DNA from: Molanna angustata
Lineage: Eukaryota > Arthropoda > Insecta > Trichoptera > Molannidae
Direction of reading: 5' to 3'
DNA: 64,000 nucleotides
NCBI GenBank assembly: GCA_963576475.1
Contig: OY754982.1
Location: forward strand, 2,895,909-2,959,908
The position numbers and the translations under genes were made by a program. A model generated the notes under the pieces. It searched no databases. It was not told the origin of the DNA and saw nothing but the letters and a program-made list of their open reading frames with translations. This document shows, piece by piece, positions 20,389 through 30,894 of this stretch (the first letter of the stretch is position 1; each line of letters begins with the position of its first letter).

Positions 20389-21214
20389 CAGGATTGACGT
20401 CAATAAACTTCAGTCTGACGCAAACAATACCGACTGGACCCTCATATATAACTTAGAAAACATTGACGCTAAAGTGGACATGTTTAATGACCTTCTGATC
20501 AAACTTGTTGACCAACACGCGCCTGTAACTGTGATGAGAATCAAACATCGTCCTACCCCTTGGCTTTCTACTGAAATCCTAAATTTCATGGCAAGAAGAG
20601 ACAAAGCGTTCAGTCGTTATAAGAAACGGCCGAATGAAAACACATTTGAACATTACCGACAGCTTCGTAATCGATGTAACCAAATTTGTAGAAATGCCAA
20701 AAGAAAACACATTCATAAAATTCTACATGATTGCGAACCTTCTCGTTTATGGAATAAAATTGGGTCCTTAGGTATTGGAAAAGCTAAAACAACTCAGTCT
20801 GATATGCGTAATACGTTCGATCTAAACGACTTAAACATTCACTTTGCTAATTCACCCATTAAAATGACTTACCAGACTAAAGAAAACACTATTAAGAATA
20901 TCCTCGAAACAACTCAGACGCTCAACTCAAATTTTATTTTCTCAACAGTATCAGAATCTGACGTTGAAACGGTAATTAAATCCATATCCTGCAAATCTTA
21001 TGGATGTGACGACATAAATGTCGATATGATTAAATACATTCTTGCATTCACTCTCTCCCCAATAACTCATATTGTCAATTTTTCCCTAACATCCAGCAGG
21101 TTTCCCTCACTATGGAAAAAAGCATTCATAACACCTCTTCCAAAAGTTGCTAACCTAATTGCTACAAAAGACTTTCGGCCTATTTCTATCCTCCCAACTC
21201 TTTTGAGTAATTGA
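20366..21214 (+). pseudogene. LINE linker and RT N-terminal region
   Basis: Open from about 20366 (KRRNFNRIDVNKLQ) to the stop at 21214. It holds the linker with HRPTPWLSTEILNFMARRDK and HYRQLRNRCNQICRNAKRKH (basic, typical of the region between endonuclease and RT), then the RT fingers: SKSYGCDDINVDMIKY-like residues (CKSYGCDDINVDMIK), LWKKAFITPLPKVAN and DFRPISILPTLL. It is broken at LLSN-stop, where the next frame continues as VIEKIVHKQLNSFL. Joined on paper with its neighbours it would be one polyprotein ORF2; as it stands it is non-functional. Confidence 0.85.
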
Positions 21215-21215
21215 A

Positions 21216-22499
21216 AAAATTGTTCACAAACAACTCAATTCATTCTTATCATCCAACTCACTCCTTCACCCGATGCAGTCTGGTTTTCGTGCGGGTCATA
21301 GTACAACCACCGTTTTAGTTAAGGTTACCGATGACATTAGGAAGGCTATGGACGCGTCCAAATTAACATTACTATCACTCTTAGACTTCAGTAGCGCCTT
21401 CAATTCTGTTGACTTTGACGTATTACTAGCCCGCTTGAAATCCCTTAATATCTCGTCATCCGCTATTCACTGGTTCGCTAGCTATCTCAAAGGTCGAAAA
21501 CAATGTTGCAAAATATCGCCCGAAGAAATGTCTGACTGGATCACCTTGGAAACTGGTGTTCCTCAAGGCGGAATTCTTTCTCCTCTACTTTTCTCTATAT
21601 TCATCAATCCAATTGTGAGTGGCCTTCGGTGCTCCTATCATATGTATGCTGATGATCTCCAACTGTACATTGAATTCTCTGTCAACGACATAGAAAGGGC
21701 CACACAAACCATGAATTCAGACCTCAGTCATAAAGTCAGATGGGCAGCTGAAAATGGAATTCTCCTCAATCCGACTAAATCCCAAGCCATTATCATAGGT
21801 AGCCCCAAACATTGTGCTAAATTGGCAAATGGTACATTTCCTCTCCCCTCACTGAATGGCACAGATATACCTCTATCTAAAACTGTGAAAAATCTAGGAA
21901 TTTTGTTCAACCAGCATTTATCTTGGACTGAACAAGTCAATGAGGTTAGCCGCAAGGTTTTTCGTAGTATCCACTCTCTGAAAAGACTTCAAAAATTCCT
22001 TCCAACCAATATTAAAATAAAACTTGCGCAAACTCTCCTTCTCCCTATTCTTGACTATGCAGACATTTGCTACTTAGATCTCAATCAAGAAAATCTTAAC
22101 AAACTAGATCGTCTACAAAATGTCTGCATACGATTCATATTTAACCTCCGTAAGTACGATCATATATCGCATCTTCGCAAACAACTCAAATGGCTTCCCA
22201 TCCATCTGCGCCGAGATCAGCACACCCTCTGCCTCCTGTTTAATGTATTAAACAATCCGAATGCCCCCACATATCTGAAAGAAAGATTTCAACCGCTGGC
22301 CTCTCATGGACTCCCACTTCGGTCTAGAGAAGAAAGAACCCTTGCCATCCCACCTCACTACACAGAATACTATCCATCTTCCTTCACTATTCATGCTGCC
22401 CGGCTGTGGAACAATTTAGCATTTGATATTAGAACTGCCACATCACTTCCAATTTTCAAATCTCGTCTTAAATGCTCACTCTTCCTCTCAATTCCATAA
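21216..22499 (+). pseudogene. LINE reverse transcriptase, catalytic and thumb regions
   Basis: Open from about 21216 (VIEKIVHKQLNSF) to the stop at 22499; the first ATG is at 21273. From that Met: QSGFRAGHSTTT (residues 2-13), motif A LSLLDFSSAFNSVD with catalytic Asp at about 38, GVPQGGILSPLLFSIFIN (95-112), motif C YADD at 125-128, GILLNPTKSQ (162-171), the thumb LGILFNQHLSWTEQVNEVSR, and a C-terminal AARLWNNLAF...FKSRLKCSLF. All catalytic residues are present, so this part is intact at residue level. It copies LINE RNA at the nicked target. With the upstream frame breaks it is probably not made as a working protein. Confidence 0.9.
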
Positions 22500-22785
22500 T
22501 GAACATATATCCCAATTTCACTTTCCATCCCTTTTGATCGCTCCTCATCCTCTCCCTTTCCTTTCTGATTTTCCTCTCCTTTCTGAATTTGTGTAATTTC
22601 TCACTTTTTGTTTTGCTGTCTTATACTGGTTGTGTTATTATGTATATGCCGAAACTATGTTATGTACTTTTAATCTCAGATGGTTGACTGGAAGAAATTG
22701 CCTCCAGGCAATAAGTCCGCCATTTGTACTATGTAATTTTATGTATGTACATAGAAGTAGAAGTGTATATATAAATAAATAAATA
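22500..22785 (+). other. LINE 3' UTR with stem-loop and tail
   Basis: Pyrimidine-rich start, then GGAAGAAATTGCC TCCA GGCAATAAGTCCGCC at 22690-22721, whose ATTGCC/GGCAAT stem is a clear hairpin, then ATAAATAAATAAATAA. The same hairpin, reversed, is at 54206-54240. Confidence 0.8.
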
Positions 22786-22798
22786 AACATGTTTTTAT
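22786..22798 (+). repeat. Target-site duplication, right
   Basis: AACATGTTTTTAT, the partner of 20051-20063. Confidence 0.9.
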
Positions 22799-22799
22799 T

Positions 22800-23840
22800 A
22801 GAAATTTTATTTTATCTGACGAAATCATTTCGATTTGTATTTATTCGAAAAATTACAATCAATACACGGTTTATTATTTGCATGAATAATATTAAAATTT
22901 AAGTATTATATTACCGACCGACCAGAGGCGTGCCTAGAACCTTCAGACTACGCAAACCCTGAAAGGAAATTGGGAAATGTCGAATATTTTTTTGTATAAG
23001 TTCACCGTTGTTCATTTCAGTGGCCATGTTAAATATTTTTCAATCACATACCAAAATTATATTTAGATTTTATGGTCATGAAAAGGATCGTAGGTACCTC
23101 CGATTCAATTTCCAATTTTATTATTGTTATTTATTATTAATTTATTATTTTCGTCCAGCTTACAATTTTCATAAAAAGAAAATAATATTGGTAATTATTA
23201 TGAGTGCTGTGCATCCATAATGCACACAAAATTCCAAAATTACTTAATTTGTAGCATGTTTGTAATAAAACAATAAAAAAATATATATAAGGTTTTAATT
23301 AGTAATAACTATATTTTTTTTTCATAAAATGACAGTTTTCGAACAAATGATTATGTATTTTCATGTATTTCTATACATGTTATATATTTATAGGCAAGTC
23401 AAGGTTTTCGGCTCTTTTAAGCTATTTCGCTACTGCGATCGACCTGTCTATAGTGGGTATATTTTGTAGAAGTTAATGAGTACCCTATAATTTGAATCGA
23501 TACTAATGTAGGTAACTTCTAATTAAAACAGAATATTCTTCTATTTATAATAGAAGCCAAGAAGTTTATAATACTCAATTAAATGTTTAATTAAGTTTTA
23601 ACGCAGAAATAATATTTAATGTTCATACTTGATCCAATTTAACTTTAAATATGGATTAAAAATATAATTTCGATTGAAATAAATACCTTAGAGATTTCAT
23701 AGAATGATTTATGATAAGTTTGCAAGGTTAAAAGATTTATCATTTATATTCACAAATTCATTTCGGATATTTTGCGCTTTTGTGCAATTGGATTTATCTC
23801 TGAATTCTGTTTGTAGTGTTACTTGTTGTTTGTGTGGTCT
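22800..23840. other. No recognised feature
   Basis: AT-rich, with short open frames lacking any recognisable motif. Confidence 0.5.
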
Positions 23841-23844
23841 GTTA

Positions 23845-23935
23845 AAATATAAAATAACCAGTGGCAGGTGTGCGGGTGTACATTGCCTCATAAACGGAAG
23901 CATGACATATGCGTGTATGCCCACACACCAATCTC
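23845..23935 (-). repeat. Dispersed repeat family D, reverse copy
   Basis: CCAGTGGCAGGTGTGCGGGT, CATTGCCTCATAAACGGAAG and CATATGCGTGTATGCC are the reverse of the 19.8-kb copy. Confidence 0.6.
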
Positions 23936-24124
23936 TTCTCACTAAAAAAGGCAAAATTCAGAATGTTTTGTGAACCTCATTGCTGAAATATGTAATTTTG
24001 TTTGTTGAATTTTTGAATACCCGGCTCTTAGAGCGGGACATCCGAAAACGATGAAAATAGAAAAAATGGAAGCTCTATTCCAAGCCGGTGTCTCACAGTA
24101 AGATTTATTGTTAAGATATGTAAT

Positions 24125-24575
24125 TAATAATAACAGTTATACTTATTCAAACCGCCATTTAGTGATACAAGATCACTACAAGAGCGTAATAACGTAATTG
24201 TGGACTCTATGAAATTGTGGGTTTTACTGAATGTCAATATTTTGAGCTTGAAGTGTATCAGGGAGTAATTTATTTCAATTTACAATTTCCGGAAACTAAA
24301 GCATTTATACAGAGTCAATAAGGCGACGAACTACGATGGCAGTTTCAGTTTGAACGGATCCTCAAAGTGGAATAAATTGCCCCCGACATAGTGGGATTCA
24401 GAGCTTCAGACGAATTCAGCAAATTGCTTAAGACTATAAATAAATAAAAAAATAATAAACACTTTCTTGCACCCTGCGTAAGTGGCAAGTTAATTGACTT
24501 ATAAAATTTCTTTCAACTAACCAGTGTTTCCAGCAGAGAGAAGCAACATTAGCGTGAGAAATTAATTATTTTATA
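24125..24575 (+). repeat. GGGCGCTCTC-family copy with inverted partner, then LINE tail
   Basis: 24130-24300 aligns with 120-310. At 24355-24420 CCCCCGACATAGTGGGATTC is the reverse of the same family's ATGTCGG-GGAATTTATTCCAC block, so two copies face each other. 24445-24570 repeats the reverse LINE tail seen at 345-480. Confidence 0.5.
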
Positions 24576-24840
24576 TATATAAATAAAATAAATATTTAAT
24601 TTCGTATAAAAATTATTTTGCCATCATTCAGTCGAATATTTCTCTTCGATTTCTGTTGAAAAGTGTAGACACATCGTCTGCTCCAAAATACGGTTTTCAG
24701 AAGCTATTTATGTACCTACATACACAGGGTTACAGGGTAAGTCGTACTGAATATTAAAGGACGTTATTATTAAGGTCATTTCTGATGGATTTGATTCTAT
24801 AATATTATGATGTCCGAAACTACTTAACCGTTATGGAGAT

Positions 24841-25455
24841 ATTGAATTTTAAAGATTTAAAAAAAAATTGGCTATTTTATCATTTTTTTACGGATTAGAG
24901 GTCTTAGGGTCCGTTTTTTTATATATCTAGTTAGAGGGCATGTCAATTAATAAAAATGATTAACAAAAACTGAACCTTCTACTAACAGCTTAAAAAGACA
25001 GGTCGACAATGGTTAGAATTAAAGAATTATCACAAAGTGTTTTTAACTTTGAAGCGCTTTTTTTGAAAAAAAAATTATGGAACTTATTCTGCAAATAAGT
25101 CTTTTTAGCTATTCATAAAGGTATAACACTTGCTATTAAATAGGTAAACCATTGACCAAATAACAGTTAAGGTAGTAGAGGGTACATTTTAGTTAGAGGA
25201 AAAAGTAGCTAAAATACGTAAACAAAACAAAAAAAAACAGAGCAATATTTTTATAATTCATGTTCGACATGGCCGCCGCTATTTATTACACAAATTGTCT
25301 TCTTTTTCTTAAATTACTATTAAACATGATCATTTTTATTAATTGACATGCCCTCTAACTAGATACATAAAAAAAAGACCCTTAGACTTCCAATCCGTAA
25401 AAATTGATAAAATAGCCAAATTTTTATTTTTTTAAATCTTTAACACAAATTCAAA
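24841..25455. mobile_element. Fold-back element with arms of about 118 bp
   Basis: The left arm 24841-24960 contains TTGGCTATTTTATCA, GGTCTTAGGGTCC, CTAGTTAGAGGGCATGTCAA. The right arm 25328-25455 contains the same in reverse (TTGACATGCCCTCTAACTAG, GGCCCTTAGAC-like, ATAAAATAGCCAA). The interior has CGACATGGCCGCCGC. Non-coding. Confidence 0.85.
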
Positions 25456-25790
25456 AGTTAACAATCCTTGACTGGACAAATAATTTAAAATTATAAGTAG
25501 TAAAACTTTTGTAGGTTTCAAAATTAATTTATTGATAATTTGGGCTCTGGCCATCAAGCGGAACAAAAGGGGACACATACAAATTATTATGTTCTACTCC
25601 GAATTCTTAATTCATTCATGTATACATAGAATATAGCGAAGCCTCTAAGTTGTTTTTATTTTCATGCAAAAAGTCCACCACGCCATATAAAATGTTCTTT
25701 CGTAGTACCCGCGTCTTGGATTAATAATATCGATTCACTATAAAATAAATCAATTATTCTTTGAACAAATCGACAGTTGGAAGATACACT
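25445..25790 (+). repeat. Dispersed repeat family C
   Basis: TTTGGGCTCTGG, GTTCTACTCCGAATTCT and CATGCAAAAAGTCCACCACG, as in 6425-6755 and 44690-45085; ends near CAAATCGACAGTTGG. Here the CA run is only GGACACATAC. Confidence 0.65.
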
Positions 25791-25794
25791 TATA

Positions 25795-26280
25795 AATTAT
25801 TCAAATTTTGTATGTAAAATATTCAGCATTTTCATGAAATGAGTTTGATGAATTGTTTTTTATTTAAATATTTTATTATGAAAACTTGATAACTCTGCAA
25901 TGCCATTTTATAAAAGTGATGTGCCATTTTATCAATTTGAAAATAAAAATTTCAAATTTTAAATTTCCTGAGCTTTGGGTCACTTTGAAATATTTGACAG
26001 TTAAAAAATGAGAAGTACTATTCAGATATCCTTCAAAATCTAAGTGAATATTAGATATACAAATTTGCAAAATTTGAATAGAATCGAATGAGTACTTTAG
26101 TCTATAATCGATTAAGTAAAATGAACACGCGGTACAAAGCACACATCACATGAAACTTTCAGAATAAAATCTCAGCATGATACTTGTTGATAATCTGCGA
26201 AAAAATAGCCTTAAAAATTGCGAAATCATTACTCCTCACCCTCACTATATCCCCTTGGGTTAGTGAGGAGTAAAAAGACT
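25795..26280 (-). mobile_element. Family A element, reverse copy
   Basis: Runs from AAATTTTGTATGTAAAATAT through GTGATGTGCCATTTTATCAA to ATTACTCCTCACCCTCACTA and CCCTTGGGTTAGTGAGGAGT. The end shows the subterminal palindrome CTCCTCAC...GTGAGGAG of the family. Confidence 0.75.
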
Positions 26281-26284
26281 AACC

Positions 26285-26690
26285 AACGCACGGGTCTCTA
26301 CCGATGGCAGTAAATATCCGATATTATGTAGGTACATAAGTACAAATATTTTGTCGACATTATGAATTTCGTTGTGGTTTCTAGCGTACCTTCTCAACCT
26401 CCTCACCCCATAAATCACACACAATCAAAAATTAATTCCGCTTAAGTATGTACATAATTTATTGCATAATTTATTTTATAATAGTAAATAACCTTGTACT
26501 AAGGTAATTCTAATTGTGATTGTTTGTCCCTTTGGTTATTACGAAATTATAATTATTACAATCAGGAACATTAGTCTTTGGTGGTACAAATATACCATAG
26601 TAACAATTAGAAAATACAAGACCGTTATTCACGTTTACTTGGTCTTGTTTAAGTAAAAATAAAAATCATGGTCACAATCCTAGGATTGGT
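26285..26690. other. No recognised feature
   Basis: AT-rich sequence. Confidence 0.5.
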
Positions 26691-26694
26691 TTGC

Positions 26695-26995
26695 ACCCAG
26701 CACTCCATCTCTCCACATATTTCTGTTGTCTACCAGCTTTTGCATATCTTGGTAGCTGCTACAGCGCACATTGCAACACCTGGCCCATATGACTGTCTAT
26801 AGGGCGACGTTTGTGGTTTCTGCCCTTCGTCGTTCCTTTGGCGATAGTAAGAAGCGGAACCGGTTGCCTGATATTATGGCCTGTCCATTTGGATCGTTGT
26901 TGAGCAACTATCTTAGGAGTTGTCTCGTTTCTCCAACTTTTGCGACATTTCGAAGGCAGCCAGACATCCAGATTATCTCCGGCTGATAGTAAAGT
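26695..26995 (-). pseudogene. Probable LINE C-terminal fragment
   Basis: The minus-strand frames give GQAIISGNRFRFLLSPKERR, VIWARCCNVRCSSYQDMQKL and VDNRNMWRDGVLGAN. The end-of-RT style (x-DNRxxWRD) suggests a LINE C-terminus. Stops and frameshifts are present. The family is not identified. Confidence 0.3.
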
Positions 26996-27159
26996 AAAAA
27001 TTAAAATAACATATTCAAGGCACGTTCTTATGTTCACATGGCAGTTTTGATAATCTAGCATTTTTGATGGCCGATTTGGTAATGATTTCATTATTCACAT
27101 GACAGTTTTGACTATCTACCTTTTTATGGCAGGATTGAAATTGATTCATATTAAGTTTT

Positions 27160-27450
27160 GGTAATTGGTGATGATTTTCGATATACTGTTAGAGGTGATG
27201 TCATTCATGGTATGACCATGTTATGAGGCATGAGAATCATGCAGTGCATACTGCACTACTAATACAGTTAGGCAGGAGAGGTAGAGGTCGACCCAGACTC
27301 ACATGATGGAGTGGCATGATGAAGGAATTGAGAAAGGCACAACAAGATGAAACAATGGTGCAAGATAGAGGGACATGGATGACAAAAATTAGGAGAGTCG
27401 ACCCCAATTCGAAATGGGAGAAGAACGAGGAAAAGAAGAAGTTTACTGTT
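27160..27450 (+). pseudogene. LINE C-terminal fragment
   Basis: One frame reads GRRGRGRPRLT, stop, WSGMMKELRKAQQDETMVQD then RGTWMTKIRRVDPNSKWEK. RGRPRLTxWSGMMKEL...DRGTWMTKIRRVDP is the C-terminal block of endonuclease-RT elements. There is at least one stop, so it is a relic. Confidence 0.5.
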
Positions 27451-27539
27451 ATTCATAAATAAACAATGTTTAGATGAATAAAACGGTGTTTTTGATCAAT
27501 TTTATTTTAAAACATTACAGCCTTTTAGTCCAGCAGCCA

Positions 27540-27635
27540 TGGTTTTAGTTTCGTATTTGACCAAGGCAAACCTGGCTCATCGCTAATCGACATAATAATT
27601 CAAAAATATTTTCCCATCGCTTCGTCTGAGAAATA
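27540..27635 (+). pseudogene. Possible endonuclease scrap of a LINE
   Basis: The frame SFVFDQGKPGSSLIDIIIQK recalls the T-x-x-x-GSSxID box before the last endonuclease motif of non-LTR elements. Too short to be sure. Confidence 0.2.
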
Positions 27636-27639
27636 ATAA

Positions 27640-28125
27640 TTATTTTATGAATAATGTCTAGCTGGTCTCCATTGTGGAGGTGAACTCTAGGTGGTGGTGG
27701 TGGTTTTGGACACGAACTGGTGGATTTATTATTTATTTAGGGTCCTGGGGGAGATTTGGAAAACTTGTTACCGAGTTTGTTGTTTGTGATGATGGAGAAC
27801 CAACTTTGTAAAATTGATGAGGAATGGTTTTTTGTTGATAACAAATACGCAGACACGGATGCATAAATGTACCTTATGAAATCACGAAACCCAGAGTAAT
27901 AACTTAGAACGCATTCCTTTTATTATTTTATTGCAAAAGAGAATTAATAATTTTATAATAATGAAACCATTACTTCACAACAAGATTTTTTATGGTGTGC
28001 ATTTATTACGTGGCCACCTAAACGGACTAATACCTGGATATAAAAAAACAGGCTGCCAATCAATTAATTTCTAACAGAGGATTCTTGAATATATTGGTCA
28101 CATAGCGAAAGGGGAGTCTAAGTTA
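27640..28125. other. No recognised feature
   Basis: A GGTGGTGGTGG run at about 27690-27705 and AT-rich sequence. Confidence 0.45.
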
Positions 28126-28129
28126 CTGG

Positions 28130-28275
28130 TTTCTCTGTAGATTTGTCATTAAGTCCACTCCTCCTCCCATTTCTGTAAGATTCTCATTCACTGGGTCCAA
28201 CAAATCTTTTGATGTCGTTCATGCATCTGTTAGGTATCTTCGCTCCCCCAATCTTTTCATCCATGTATTTTCTAT
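28130..28275 (-). pseudogene. RTE-like fragment, same family as 52.5 kb
   Basis: On the minus strand PNRCMNDIKRFVGPSE, stop, ESYRNGRRSG parallels PNRWMDDIKRFVGPQW and QEREEWRRRGE at 52975-53060. The DNA is also close (CATCAAAAGATTTGTTGGAC against CATTAAAAGATTTGTTGGAC). Confidence 0.6.
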
Positions 28276-28563
28276 AATTCTTATTACTTACTAATATTTG
28301 ATTGTATTGTAGCTGTACTTAGTAATACAAATGAAATAATTAATTTCCTTTAGTGATATGATATAAAAAGAAGAAGAAGAAGAGATATGATATTGTACTG
28401 TGCTGTGGGGTCAACAAGGGGTAATGAGACAGATATAACAAAGTTAGGAGATAGATGTTCAATATGTAGATATGTAAAGGACGCATCTGAGTGGTCATAT
28501 ATATCTTCACGAAGGGTCCTCTTAGGTTTCTCTTGAATTATTCAACGGGGTGCTAATTGAACT

Positions 28564-29025
28564 TTCGTGGGGCATTTTAAAACGCACGTTTATTTGTACA
28601 CAATTCATACTTGTGAAATACGGCTGATTCTTTTCGTGGGGCATTTTAAAACGCACGTTTATTTGTACACAATTCATACTTGTGAAATACGGCTGATTCT
28701 TTTCGTGAGGCATTTTAAAACGCACGTTTATTAGTACACAATTCATACTTGTGAAATACGGCTGATTATTTTCGTGGGGCAGTTTAAAACGCACGTTTAT
28801 TTGTACACAATTCATACTTGTGAAATACGGCTGATTCTTTTCGTGGGGCATTTTAAAACGCACGTTTATTTGTACACAATTCATACTTGTAAAATACGGC
28901 TGATTATTTTCGTGGGGCAGTTTAAAACGCACGTTTATTTGTACACAATTCATACTTGTGAAATACGGCTGATTCATTTTCGTGGGGCAGTTTAAAACGC
29001 ACATTTATTTTAATACAATTCATGG
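28564..29025. repeat. 69-bp tandem array, seven units, open on the minus strand
   Basis: TTCGTGGGGCATTTTAAAAC recurs at 28564, 28633, 28702, 28771, 28840, 28909 and 28979. The period of 69 is a multiple of three, so one minus-strand frame (28522-29004, 160 codons) stays open as repeats of 23 residues around QPYFTSMNCVQINVRF. Two unit variants (GGGCATTTT with GATTCTTTT; GGGCAGTTT with GATTATTTT) partly alternate. There is no sign of a promoter, signal peptide or splice site, so I treat it as a minisatellite. Confidence 0.9.
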
Positions 29026-29404
29026 CTAACAATTTATGAGCTCCAGGTTGTGAATCAGGTCATAATTTCAGGTCAAGTCTAAGCGGGAAAAACAAGGAAT
29101 TTCAGATTTAAGTCGAGCTAATGATGCTATTTGGTAGCTATTACAGGAGAGTATCCCCTAAAAAATTTGTTTTTAACAAAAACAAAAAGGGCCATAGCTT
29201 AAATGCCTGTTAAAATTTTAATAGACTTGTTAAAAACAAGGAACGTCACTAATTATTTTGCATAAGCAAAGAATGTCCGTGCGTTATTTATAAAAAATAA
29301 GACATGTTATTAAACTTGTTCTTTACAAAAACAAGATTTTTGTTTTTTAGAAAAAAACTACACAAATTTTAATTAATTATCTCAATCCTTTACCTGAAAA
29401 AAAT

Positions 29405-29555
29405 GACAAAAAAACGTGGATACGGAAAATAATCTATATTTACACTCAAAAACGAGGATACGGAAAATTATCTATATTTACATTCAAAAACGAGGATACG
29501 GAAAATCATCTACATATATTTACATTCAAAAACAAGGATACGAATAATAGAGAAG
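29405..29555 (+). repeat. Short tandem repeat of about 39 bp
   Basis: AAAAACGAGGATACGGAAAA followed by TATCTATATTTACA, three and a half units at about 29412-29550. Confidence 0.85.
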
Positions 29556-29559
29556 GAAA

Positions 29560-30100
29560 ATAATTCTTATTCACAATAAACTCGTCTTTCAAAAAAGAGG
29601 AAAACAAAAAATGGTAAAAAAGATAAAGAACAACTGATTTGCTCGCAACATATTTTTTCTTACATAATGTAGCTTTCACGACGTTTCCTGGCTTTTTCCT
29701 ACTTGATTCTTCGATTAGTTGCTTCGCATTTCCTTCTTTCAAGAGGTCTTGGGGTTATTTTTAAGGGTGTAATGTTCCTCTTTCACACCACGCCACCACC
29801 AACCCTTGCCTTGATGGCTCACAATGGATGTGAAATAGGGGTGACTATCGCCTACCCCTGGTATGGTATAATATAAAGGAACAGGGTTGGCACATATCCG
29901 TATGTAGATTACAATCAGGGGTGGCGCACTTGTATAATAATAGTTAATTGTTAATTCTGATAATGCCGGTTGACGTTCAACAATTTGTTCAACAATTAGG
30001 CTCGGTAACTGTGGTCTTCTAACGGTGAAGCGTGATTTTTTTTTGTGAAAAAAATGCTAAAATTGAACTTTACGTAATGAATCGTACATATTGAATGAAT
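29560..30100. other. No recognised feature
   Basis: No element boundary or coding support, apart from GGTTGACGTTCAACAATTTG with a nearby echo TTCAACAATTAG. Confidence 0.45.
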
Positions 30101-30104
30101 TTTA

Positions 30105-30605
30105 TAGTACCCATGCGGAGACATAGAATTGCACAGAGACATGCTTCATTCGTGGCACCAAGAACATTTAATACTCTACCAACGAATCTAAATATATGTA
30201 GAAAGCAAACCTTATACCTTTAGAAAAAAGATGAAAAAATGGCTACAAGGTGAGAACTTACCGAATATATCTGATCTCCTGTTATAGAGGAAACTATTAC
30301 GTACGTATACTTATTGTAGCTATGTAAATGTTGTGGATCTTTTGGGAATGGCTCATGATTTTTCATGTTTTGTAAACACAATTCTTATTTTTTATACGGT
30401 GAGTCTTGGTGATTGACGCAACTGCGTATGAAATAATATATAAAAAAAAATTATATATGTGGATTTTGCTGTATCTATTTTAAATATAATTCCCACATAC
30501 AGGCTTAGCCTTAGTGGGATTCTTTCAAATATTTTAAGGTATTTACGTTGTATATGTTATGTGCCTGATTGTGTGAGGATTTGAACTAAAAATAAATAAA
30601 TAAAA
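30105..30605 (+). pseudogene. LINE RT C-terminus and 3' UTR
   Basis: One frame reads RRHRIAQRHASFVAPRTFNT then LPTNLNICRKQTLYL, stop, KKMKKWLQGENLPNISDLLL, ending at about 30284. The RxxxSFVAPRxFNxLP...MKKWL pattern is the very C-terminus of CR1/L2-type reverse transcriptases. The 3' UTR contains a type 1 stem-loop (TCCCAC..GTGGGA, 30491-30519) and ends AAAATAAATAAATAAAAAA. Confidence 0.65.
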
Positions 30606-30894
30606 AATCTTACATACTATGTTGTTGATTAGAAGAAATTGCATACCTATATCCAACATACATTTTTTGTTTATTTATTTATTCAAGACTTCAATTCTAA
30701 TAAAAACAGTAGGTAGGTACATTAAAGACACAGTAAATTAAAATTATAACTTTTTTGTTTACACCGCTTTTGATCACTTAATTTACACAACTTTTCAAAA
30801 GTGGAGTAAAAAAAAGAATAATACAATATATAAAATGAAATGATTTATTTGCATAATTTTTACAAATTATAATAAAAATACAAAAATAACTTTA

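Larger units (their letters stand above)
20064..22785 (+). mobile_element. CR1/Jockey-group LINE, 5'-truncated, young
   Basis: A 2.72-kb insertion between perfect 13-bp duplications, lacking its 5' end. It carries the C-terminal part of an apurinic-like endonuclease, a whole reverse transcriptase and a 3' UTR with a stem-loop and an AAATAAATAAATAA tail. Two frameshifts (near 20355-20365, in an A run, and near 21205-21215) are the only clear damage. The clade is judged from motif style (YADDLQLY, GVPQGGILSPLLFSIFIN); a phylogeny would be needed to separate CR1, Daphne-like and Jockey. Confidence 0.9.

Noticed and set aside
28564..29025. CRISPR-like array
   Set aside because: The 69-bp units are contiguous with no unique spacers, in a eukaryotic context.
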